Shown: positions 28,706-35,210 of the stretch, piece by piece
Layout: every line of letters starts with the position of its first letter
Numbering within the stretch: the first letter of the stretch is position 1
From: Paenibacillaceae bacterium
Lineage (GTDB): Bacteria > Bacillota > Bacilli > Paenibacillales > NBRC-103111
Length of the DNA stretch: 64,000 bases
Assembly: GCA_029256185.1 (NCBI GenBank)
Contig: JAQSYI010000028.1
Coordinates: forward strand, 1-64,000
Direction of reading: 5' to 3'
Made by a program: the position numbers and the translations under genes
The notes under the pieces: generated by a model
Told to the model about the DNA's origin: nothing
Databases searched by the model: none
The model's input: only the letters and a program-made list of their open reading frames with translations

Positions 28706-28886
28706 TGCGAAAAAAATGAAACCAATGCTTAGAAAGTATTAATCTTTGAACTTTTTCGTTTGCTGCTTTCTTTATAGCTATCGTTCAACCCTTGACTATT
28801 TATCAAGGGTATGCCCGCAAGGCGAATTCGACAAAATCCGAGGTGCGAATCTCCCGGGGTTTTCATGGGAGCTTCACATTCGCACC
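28706..28886 (-). promoter_or_regulatory. Leader of CRISPR array 1
   Basis: AT-rich leader between cas2 and the first repeat. It contains a minus-strand TATAAA (28771-28776) as a -10 candidate and GTCAAGGGTTG (minus strand, 28796-28786). It also has a 62-bp element (28825-28886) with the inverted repeat GGTGCGAAT (28842-28850)/ATTCGCACC (28878-28886), whose far arm overlaps the cas2 stop codon. The same element, and GTCAAGGTTTG, occur at matching distances in the leader of array 2. Confidence 0.8.
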
Positions 28887-29176
28887 TACAGGATCAGGGG
28901 ACCTTCCAAGTTAAATGACGTTTTAATACCGATATGTTCCACCTTGGTTTTGTACTTCTCGCCCAGATTATAGAATCGCAAGCTGTCCGCCTTATCGTCA
29001 ATCAACTGCTCCAATTCGTGCTTCAGTTTGGTAAACTGGGTACTGTCAAGAACACACTCGAAGACAGAATTTTGCACACGTTGCCCATAATCGACGCATT
29101 TCTTGGCAACCTGCGTCAGCCGCCGTCTCCCCGCGGCATCCGTTGTACTGACATCATACGTTACCAATATTAGCAT
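28886..29176 (-). CDS. cas2: CRISPR-associated endonuclease Cas2
   Basis: A 96-residue Cas2 beginning MLILVTYDVSTTDAAGRRRL, with the conserved aspartate after TY and the usual ferredoxin-like length. It forms the integration complex with Cas1. It starts 12 bp after the cas1 stop codon and is the last cas gene before the array 1 leader; its stop codon sits inside the leader inverted repeat. Confidence 0.95.
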   Translation of the reverse strand: MLILVTYDVSTTDAAGRRRLTQVAKKCVDYGQRVQNSVFECVLDSTQFTKLKHELEQLIDDKADSLRFYNLGEKYKTKVEHIGIKTSFNLEGPLIL

Positions 29177-29188
29177 AGCTCCCGCTCC

Positions 29189-30220
29189 TTACTTCCACAA
29201 AAATGGAGGGTATTCATCCAGGTCTCCGCGTAGATGACGGGCCAGTAGCAGTGCCTGAGCATGTGGGACCAGTCCCCAAGCGATCTTTTCTCCCAGATAA
29301 GGATGGATGATGATTTCTTGCTTCTTGTCGTGCCATAACTTGACAAACTGCTTGCGTGTAGGATCATCCATCACTACAGCCCCTGTTTCCTTTGCAAAAA
29401 AACCTCCGTCGTTGACCACTTTCTTATTGATCAACGACAGTACGAAGCGGTCTGCATAGATGCCGCGCAATTCCTCCATCATGTCCAGCGCCAGAGAAGC
29501 ACGCCCCGGGCGGTCCCGGTGCAGAAACCCTACGTAAGCGTCCAGCCCCACTCCTTCCAGAGCAGCCTTTACATCATTAGCAAGGAGCGCGTAAGCAAAA
29601 GACAGCAGCGCATTGACATTATCCAGCGGGGGTCTGCGGCTCCGCCCGTTGAAGATAAAGCTCTCCTTTTGTTGCAGAATCATCTCATCAAACACGCCAA
29701 AATATTGGTTCGCCGCCGTCCCTTCCAGTCCCCGCAACACGTCCAAATCTTCCACCTGCCGTACTACCTTCATCGTTTCGGATAAAGAAGCGGACACTTT
29801 CTTAAATTGCTCCACATTTATACGCATGGAGTGGTCACGGGTAACCCGCTCCAAAACCCATTTGCTGTTGTAAAGCTTTCCTGTGATAAAATTCCTAGCA
29901 AGCAACGCACTGGCCCGGTCGTCATCAGATCGGCGGTACTGCTCTTTGCGCAGCACCACATTCCCCTTATCCTCCCCGATCACCCTGGCCAGGTAACGGC
30001 CATTACGCGTCATGAAGGTCAAGGCAATATTGCGCTCCGCACAGGCCCCCATCAGCTTGGGACTAACCCCTGCATAGCCGAACGTACACACTGCTTCCAG
30101 ATTGTGCAGAGGAAATCTCCCCAGAGTATTCTCTTCCTGCTTAACTACAAGATTTTCTCCGTCCAAAGAGAGATAAATATCCGGTGTTGTAACATAAAGG
30201 GTATTCAGGAGCTTCTTCAT
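29189..30220 (-). CDS. cas1: CRISPR-associated endonuclease Cas1
   Basis: The ATG at 30220 overlaps the cas4 stop codon (ATGA), giving 343 residues, the normal I-C length; an in-frame start at 30310 inside cas4 is rejected. The catalytic region is visible as GLEGTAANQYFGVFD (Glu), LHRDRPGRASLALDMMEELR (His, Asp) and the C-terminal helices. It is the integrase subunit for spacer acquisition with Cas2, and Cas4 trims prespacers. Confidence 0.95.
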   Translation of the reverse strand: MKKLLNTLYVTTPDIYLSLDGENLVVKQEENTLGRFPLHNLEAVCTFGYAGVSPKLMGACAERNIALTFMTRNGRYLARVIGEDKGNVVLRKEQYRRSDDDRASALLARNFITGKLYNSKWVLERVTRDHSMRINVEQFKKVSASLSETMKVVRQVEDLDVLRGLEGTAANQYFGVFDEMILQQKESFIFNGRSRRPPLDNVNALLSFAYALLANDVKAALEGVGLDAYVGFLHRDRPGRASLALDMMEELRGIYADRFVLSLINKKVVNDGGFFAKETGAVVMDDPTRKQFVKLWHDKKQEIIIHPYLGEKIAWGLVPHAQALLLARHLRGDLDEYPPFLWK

Positions 30221-30882
30221 TCGTTCAACCTGCTTTCGATGTAGCCTGCAACAGAGCGGCGCTCCAACATCTCCGGTAGACAAATACGGTGGAGCGAGCA
30301 GCTTTGACAATGAGGTCCCGTCTTAGCCCGCGGGGTATGCTTGCGCTGAAAATAATGATGCATCTCCTGCAAAGCTGCCGCCACATGCTCCCGGTCCTCT
30401 TGCGTTACCGTCACTTCGACCCGATGCTTGATTTCGTTATAGAAAAAGTACCCCGCACTAAGCTCACAAGCCAACATCTCCTCCAAACAAAGCAGCTGCG
30501 CCACCAACTGGGAGCGGTCGGATTGATCTTTTTTGGGTTTGCCCCGCTTGTACTCGACGGGATAAGGTAGGAACCGGCCCTCCTCCCCAGCTAAAGCAAC
30601 TCCCTGGCTGTCGCGGATAAATTCCACCACATCACAAACGCCGCTTATCCCAAGCCTCCGGGAATGGATGGGTAATGCCCTCACAACCAGCTTGTCCCGC
30701 CGCTTCTCACGCAGCAAGGGCTGGTCAGCAATCTCATGCACATAGCTGCCTTCCAGCGTTCGGGAATTCTCCTCCCATTGCTGCTCGATATGAATCAACG
30801 CCCACTGCCTGCGACAAAAGTTGAAGTGCTGAATGCCCGCCAACTGGAGGAAATCCTCCTCCTTATAGTCCGGCATACTCAT
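30217..30882 (-). CDS. cas4: CRISPR-associated exonuclease Cas4
   Basis: A 221-residue RecB-like nuclease. The four iron-sulfur cysteines are seen as one N-terminal Cys in FNFCRRQW and three near the C-terminus in CQSCSLHRIC. Nuclease motifs are the His in GSYVHE, the Asp in GVCDVVEF and the Glu/Lys pair in YPVEYKRGK. It overlaps the end of cas7 by 20 bp and cas1 by 4 bp. It processes prespacers and selects those with a correct PAM. Confidence 0.95.
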   Translation of the reverse strand: MSMPDYKEEDFLQLAGIQHFNFCRRQWALIHIEQQWEENSRTLEGSYVHEIADQPLLREKRRDKLVVRALPIHSRRLGISGVCDVVEFIRDSQGVALAGEEGRFLPYPVEYKRGKPKKDQSDRSQLVAQLLCLEEMLACELSAGYFFYNEIKHRVEVTVTQEDREHVAAALQEMHHYFQRKHTPRAKTGPHCQSCSLHRICLPEMLERRSVAGYIESRLNE

Positions 30883-31741
30883 GGCAGCTTAGTCCGTCCA
30901 ACATGTCCACAGAAACTACATAATGGTCGGCAGCTTTGGGTTCCGTAACATCCTCACGCTTCTCCACCTTAAGCGCCCGATGAACCTTGGCAGAGGAGTA
31001 TTGCCCCAGCTTGGAGTTATGCTCCCACCACACCACCTTGATAATTTCCATTGTTCCGTCAGGACGGGCGGAGGAAACGTCATTTTCAAAAAGCGTAATC
31101 AGCGCCTGCTTGATCTTCTCCGCATCCTCATTCGTAAATCCTGTTTTCTCCGCCAATTGAGTGTTGATGCTGCCAAAAAAAGTGTACACCCCAAAATCCA
31201 CTCGGTGCTTCATGCCCATCGTATCCGAGCCCTTCTTATTGGAGGTCTCCGTATTAACGCTTTTGGTAATCTGTGTGCTGACGATGTCGATCGGATCCAC
31301 ACTGAACGCCGTATGCAGGGAAACTGGGCCGCGCACACCCACGGATACTCCCTTCCCCTTCTCTTCCTTATCCTTGGAGCTAAAAGCGAATACTTGTCCG
31401 AAGCTGCGGACATCCAGCCATGTTTCGCAGGCAGCACCGGCGAACAAGTCGCTGTTTGCCTTCTTGCCGGAGGCAAACTCCTTCACATCAGCATTGCCGT
31501 CCACCCGGTCCTTGATGCTCTGATAAGCATCGTTACGGCGGTCGTCGGACTGCACCAGAATGGCAGCGCCCATATCCTGGAGACGGTTGCGAATCTTGCG
31601 TTTGAGGCATACATCGGAAATTTCACCGCGCCCATCGTAATTTTGACGGGGACGGTTGCCGTTAAGCGGGTCACCGTTGGGGTTGGCGTGTGTCACCGAC
31701 AGCACCACAGCAAAGTCGATTTTATGATCCAATATAGTCAT
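30863..31741 (-). CDS. cas7: Type I-C Cascade backbone protein Cas7 (Csd2)
   Basis: The ATG at 31741, 13 bp after the cas8c stop codon, gives the usual 292 residues beginning MTILDHKIDFAVVLSVTHA. NPNGDPLNGNRPRQ is the Cas7/Csd2 signature. Multiple copies coat the crRNA spacer in the I-C Cascade complex. The last 20 bp overlap the cas4 start. Confidence 0.95.
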   Translation of the reverse strand: MTILDHKIDFAVVLSVTHANPNGDPLNGNRPRQNYDGRGEISDVCLKRKIRNRLQDMGAAILVQSDDRRNDAYQSIKDRVDGNADVKEFASGKKANSDLFAGAACETWLDVRSFGQVFAFSSKDKEEKGKGVSVGVRGPVSLHTAFSVDPIDIVSTQITKSVNTETSNKKGSDTMGMKHRVDFGVYTFFGSINTQLAEKTGFTNEDAEKIKQALITLFENDVSSARPDGTMEIIKVVWWEHNSKLGQYSSAKVHRALKVEKREDVTEPKAADHYVVSVDMLDGLSCHEYAGL

Positions 31742-31754
31742 TTTATTTTTCCTC

Positions 31755-32171
31755 CTATTCGTCCATATCCTCTTCCGAATCCAGATCCATATCCACTCCG
31801 GGAACAATTGCACCGTTGCTGGCTGCCTTCTTCTTATACAACTCATGGCGTTGACTGTAAAATCCGAGCAAATACAATCCGCTAAGCGGTTTATCCGTGA
31901 AATCCTCCGGCTTCATCATCGCGCCTACCTCATCCAACAGCCGATTATGATGAGTTCCCTTCGTTCCCAGCCTTGCCTGATAAGGCTGAAGACTTTTTTG
32001 GATAATGCTCCATGTCCGGGCCGGATGCTGGGCAAAGGCATTCATATAGCGGATAGCATTGCTTGCCCGCCGTTCTTCCTTGCTTAAGGCCGAACGCTCC
32101 AATACATCCGCGATGGCAAGCATTCGTCCGAACAGATAATTACGGTCTTCACTGGCCGTATCCAAGCTCAC
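31755..32171 (-). CDS. cas11: Probable internal gene for the small subunit Cas11c
   Basis: An in-frame GTG at 32169-32171 (codon 505 of cas8c) is preceded by AAGAAGGGGG with an 8-base gap, a good internal ribosome site. The 138-residue product begins (M)SLDTASEDRNYLFGRML and consists of the helical C-terminal region of Cas8c. Type I-C systems are known to make Cas11 this way. The exact start is inferred; an ATG at FGRM is a second option without a good site. Confidence 0.6.
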   Translation of the reverse strand: MSLDTASEDRNYLFGRMLAIADVLERSALSKEERRASNAIRYMNAFAQHPARTWSIIQKSLQPYQARLGTKGTHHNRLLDEVGAMMKPEDFTDKPLSGLYLLGFYSQRHELYKKKAASNGAIVPGVDMDLDSEEDMDE

Positions 32172-33683
32172 TTCGTATTCCCCCTTCTTCGTTTTGTTCA
32201 CAAGTGCACAGGCGATACTCAAGGTTTTCTCCCATTCCCATGGTTCCATCCCCACAGGATTAGAGGCCCGGTTGACAGCGCTGCGCACAATATCGCCGGG
32301 AATTGGCTGGCGGTCAACAATGCAAGGCAGCATCCGTTCCAGCAGTCCTTTTTCCACCTTCTCATCCACCCGGGAACCGTAAGCAGCGAAGGCAATGTCT
32401 CGAGTAGCTGGAGCGCCTGGAAATACGATCGGCTGTCCCTCCTTGTTCTTGGCATAGCGGTGCAGCCAGTAGCAAGTCAGATGCCATTCTTCAAGACGAT
32501 CTAGAAATAGTTCTTTGTCCATATCCCGGTAGTACACTACCGACATCCGGCCTGTAGTAGCGGCATCCAGCACCATAATGATCACATTCTCGTTATACAT
32601 TAACCTGCTGCGGTAACCGCTCAGCGCCTTGCGAATCCGTTCGGCGAATTCCCTGCGGGTAGGGTCTCCACTCTCCGGCGCTTCCTCCACATCTTCATCA
32701 TAGAGAGAGAAGCTAGCCGCATGAGGGGCAGGTGCATCAGGATCATCCGTTCCCCAGACAACAAAAACTCTGCCACCCATATTCACTCCCTGGCGCTCAA
32801 TCAGCCACTTCAACGCATTATGGGCCTTGTGCGAAGTCGAGAAACTGATGGTGGCCGCCTCCCGGCTATCTTTGAAACGCCCCCGATAAGTAAAGCCCAG
32901 ACTGTCATTGGCGGAGATCAGCTTGGACTTGTCGCCCGAACTTCTGATCCGGGAAGCATGCTTGTCCACACACGGCTCCCACTTGCCAGTCGCATAGCAT
33001 AGCTCCCGCTCCGCTTGCTCCCGCTCCATATAGCGGATATAGGCCAACTGCACGGAAGGATCGCGCCATAGTCTTGATTCCGATTCCCCCGGCGCTTCCA
33101 CCGCAAACCGGACAAATGCTGCGCTCTGGTCCCCGGCCAGTACCCTGAAGATTTTCGGCTTCTCGCCATGTTGCTTCTCCGCTTCAGGCGTCCATTTGTC
33201 CAACAGCCGCCCTTGCGCATCGGTCCATAAATTTTTGCGTTCAATTAAGTCGGCTATCAAGGTTCCCTTGCTTAAGTAAGCATAGACCGCCCGCACCTTG
33301 GGATGGGCATCCGGGGACTGGCACCACTGCCTCAACTCGTTCATGTAATCTGCATGAGGCGTGCCCTTCACCTCACCGCAAAATTGCGTATAATCCCCCG
33401 CCACATATAGAAGCTTGTCAAACAACGGGTAAGGCACCGGTGCACTGGTACGGCTGGCCGAATCCTCCGTACAAGGGATGATCGTATTGGCATCCTCCTT
33501 GTCCACAACCTCTGCACGGATCAATTCGCCCTTCAAACTCAACAAAATCTCAATGTGGGCGCTTTGAGTTGTATGAGAAACAGGGATCAGTGCATATTCC
33601 CGGCCAAATCGGTTCCTCTCGAATTGCCCAACTCGCTGCTCATTATTGTCATAGGTCTGCCGCAGATGCATCAACCAACTCAC
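31755..33683 (-). CDS. cas8c: Type I-C Cascade large subunit Cas8c (Csd1)
   Basis: A 642-residue Csd1-family protein starting MSWLMHLRQTYDNNEQ. The middle region (FVVWGTDDPDAPAPHAASFSLYDEDV) and the region GRMSVVYYRDMDKELFLDRLEEWHLTCYW are typical Cas8c blocks. It recognises the PAM and helps recruit Cas3. The C-terminal part also encodes the small subunit Cas11 from an internal start. It starts 12 bp after the cas5c stop. Confidence 0.95.
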   Translation of the reverse strand: MSWLMHLRQTYDNNEQRVGQFERNRFGREYALIPVSHTTQSAHIEILLSLKGELIRAEVVDKEDANTIIPCTEDSASRTSAPVPYPLFDKLLYVAGDYTQFCGEVKGTPHADYMNELRQWCQSPDAHPKVRAVYAYLSKGTLIADLIERKNLWTDAQGRLLDKWTPEAEKQHGEKPKIFRVLAGDQSAAFVRFAVEAPGESESRLWRDPSVQLAYIRYMEREQAERELCYATGKWEPCVDKHASRIRSSGDKSKLISANDSLGFTYRGRFKDSREAATISFSTSHKAHNALKWLIERQGVNMGGRVFVVWGTDDPDAPAPHAASFSLYDEDVEEAPESGDPTRREFAERIRKALSGYRSRLMYNENVIIMVLDAATTGRMSVVYYRDMDKELFLDRLEEWHLTCYWLHRYAKNKEGQPIVFPGAPATRDIAFAAYGSRVDEKVEKGLLERMLPCIVDRQPIPGDIVRSAVNRASNPVGMEPWEWEKTLSIACALVNKTKKGEYEVSLDTASEDRNYLFGRMLAIADVLERSALSKEERRASNAIRYMNAFAQHPARTWSIIQKSLQPYQARLGTKGTHHNRLLDEVGAMMKPEDFTDKPLSGLYLLGFYSQRHELYKKKAASNGAIVPGVDMDLDSEEDMDE

Positions 33684-33695
33684 TTCAGTCCCCCC

Positions 33696-34403
33696 TTACG
33701 GAAAATATTCCGCATACAGCTCGTCCACTCCCTGCATGTTGCCAGCGCCGAAGGCTTTGACAGTGCCTTCACCGGTTTTTCGGCTCATGGTACATTCTTC
33801 CGGCCGCCAGAAACGGATGATGCCCTTCTCCATCTTGACCGGCCATAGCCGGGTAATCCGCTCCCCGGTCGGCGTTTCGTCCGGGTAACTGATGCCATGG
33901 ACCATCACACCGAAATTAACCTCCGGAACAATATTATAGAATCCATCTCCCTGGCCGAAAACACAAGGCTCTACATAACCTTGGCACTCCCTGGTGCCCA
34001 GAAAAATATCCCGCCGTCCCCCTGCTTCCAGGGCCCGCTTCGCCACGTTATGATGCTTGTGCTCGTTGCGGTCATGGGCCAAATCTTCCCGGTACGGATT
34101 GAATTCAAAATGGGCCCGCACCTGGTAACGGACATCCTTCAGATACGTGTAATAAGCCAAGGTATTGCCGCCGTTATACTCGATGGGCCGCATACCCTTG
34201 GATTCCGTCTGGATCACATTCCTGATTCTCACTTCATCTATCACCCAAGTGATGGTCGGCTTCCAATAGATGCTCTCCACTACACCCTTCAATGCCTGAT
34301 ACGTAGGCACCTGGTAGCTCAGCTTCTCCCCTCCAAGCTTGGTAAGCGGATCGGTAAAAAGCGCGTATTTGCCGGTTAGCTCAAATTCGATCTGGTTGCG
34401 CAT
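33696..34403 (-). CDS. cas5: Type I-C crRNA-processing protein Cas5c (Csd5)
   Basis: A 235-residue Cas5d-type protein starting [27 protein letters not shown] after the ribosome site AAAGGAGGAG. In type I-C, which lacks Cas6, Cas5 cuts the repeat hairpin and stays on the 5' handle. It is the first gene after an 800-bp gap from cas3 and may have its own promoter. Confidence 0.95.
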   Translation of the reverse strand: MRNQIEFELTGKYALFTDPLTKLGGEKLSYQVPTYQALKGVVESIYWKPTITWVIDEVRIRNVIQTESKGMRPIEYNGGNTLAYYTYLKDVRYQVRAHFEFNPYREDLAHDRNEHKHHNVAKRALEAGGRRDIFLGTRECQGYVEPCVFGQGDGFYNIVPEVNFGVMVHGISYPDETPTGERITRLWPVKMEKGIIRFWRPEECTMSRKTGEGTVKAFGAGNMQGVDELYAEYFP

Positions 34404-34501
34404 GGTTCTCCTCCTTTCTTCTTAATGATGAACTGTCCACCTTAAATCACACCATAAATTGCTGATAAAGCACATTTCTCTTGTAACGAACCTCCGACTG
34501 G

Positions 34502-34543
34502 ATCAGTTGCGACACAGACTTGGTTTGGTGTGCCGCAACTGAT
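34502..34543 (-). terminator. Hairpin downstream of the IS66-type gene fragment
   Basis: ATCAGTTGCG (34502-34511) and CGCAACTGAT (34534-34543) form a perfect 10-bp stem. It lies 18 bp after the stop of the IS66 TnpA-like gene and 100 bp upstream of cas5c. There is no T tract, so it may be an element end or a structural remnant instead of a terminator. Confidence 0.35.
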
Positions 34544-34561
34544 GAGAGCCGATGGAAGAAC

Positions 34562-34864
34562 TCAGCGTGGAGCTATGGCGTGGACAACTTGGGCTAATAA
34601 GCCGGGAGAGAATCCGGCTTGCACCTCGATTGTCACAGCACCGACTCGAACAAGAAGAACCTCATGGCGCGATGGAAGCATTGTCTGAAAAGTCCCCCTC
34701 ACATGATGAATTTCTGAAGGGGTCAATGCAAGGCGCCGCTGCCAATCCTCAAACTGCCCAAGCTTAATTCCTTTAGCATTGCACCATTGGTCTTGGGTAA
34801 GGCCACTGGCAGCTTGCTCTGCAAGAAGTTTTAGCCAATGCTGTCTTTGTTCAACAAAAGTCAT
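34562..34864 (-). CDS. IS66-family accessory protein TnpA-like, orphan
   Basis: The start at 34864 follows GGAGGAAACAACC; a second start lies six codons upstream. The 100-residue product resembles IS66 OrfA/TnpA: HWLKLLAEQAASGLTQDQWCNAKGIKLGQFEDWQRRL matches the helix-turn-helix part, and the C-terminal VTIEVQAGFSPGLLAQVVHAI the conserved tail. Neither tnpB nor tnpC follows, so it is the remnant of an element inserted between cas3 and cas5c. Terminal repeats were not identified. Confidence 0.65.
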   Translation of the reverse strand: MTFVEQRQHWLKLLAEQAASGLTQDQWCNAKGIKLGQFEDWQRRLALTPSEIHHVRGTFQTMLPSRHEVLLVRVGAVTIEVQAGFSPGLLAQVVHAIAPR

Positions 34865-35069
34865 GGTTGTTTCCTCCTTCATAGAATTAGTCCAAGCATC
34901 TTATGATGGGTGGCGTCATAGAATTTATTATGAGGAGATTATTAGGAATAGAACAGTTCGTTTTACCAACTTTCTTATATATTAATTTGATATGTATATA
35001 TAAATTCTCAATGCAATTCCATTTTAAACCATATATAGCGGTTTAGCAACAATTATTTTCTACAGAAAT

Positions 35070-35099
35070 TTGAATGCAGGAGTGGGAATGTGCTACACT
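35070..35099 (+). promoter_or_regulatory. Candidate rightward promoter between cas5c and cas3
   Basis: TTGAAT (35070-35075), an 18-bp spacer and TACACT (35094-35099) with the extended -10 element TGC just before it. Transcription would start near 35106, opposite in direction to the cas operon. Confidence 0.45.
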
Positions 35100-35105
35100 T
35101 TTTTT

Positions 35106-35205
35106 GCCGAACTATGCTTTTGTCGCTGGCAACGTGGATTTAAAATTATATATTGACTTGCTTATGTGTTATAGCAAGAGAACCTGCCCTCAGCAGGTTC
35201 TTTTT
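35106..35205 (+). ncRNA. Candidate crRNA-like small RNA in the cas3-cas5c gap
   Basis: Predicted from a plausible promoter and a strong rightward intrinsic terminator: AGAACCTGC (35179-35187) pairs with GCAGGTTCT (35193-35201) and is followed by TTTTTGCTTTTT. Between them is a repeat-like sequence: GTCGC (35122-35126), six bases, then CGTGGATTTAAAAT (35133-35146). The CRISPR repeat starts GTCGC and ends CGTGGATTGAAAT, so this looks like a repeat with the hairpin deleted and one base changed in the 5' handle. A 32-bp spacer-like segment follows. This is the layout of Cas-regulating crRNA-like RNAs (CreR/CreA); function is inferred. Confidence 0.4.
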
Positions 35206-35210
35206 GCTTT

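Noticed and set aside
26393-28725. Many repetitive short open frames across CRISPR array 1
   Set aside because: They are translations of the repeats and spacers; the protein repeats follow the CRISPR period.
34502-34543. Hairpin read as a CRISPR-like or tracr-like structure
   Set aside because: The stem shares no sequence with the repeats; it fits the end of the IS66 remnant better.
35153-35175. TTGACT/TATAGC as a promoter next to cas3
   Set aside because: The two hexamers are only 11 bp apart, too close for a sigma-A promoter.
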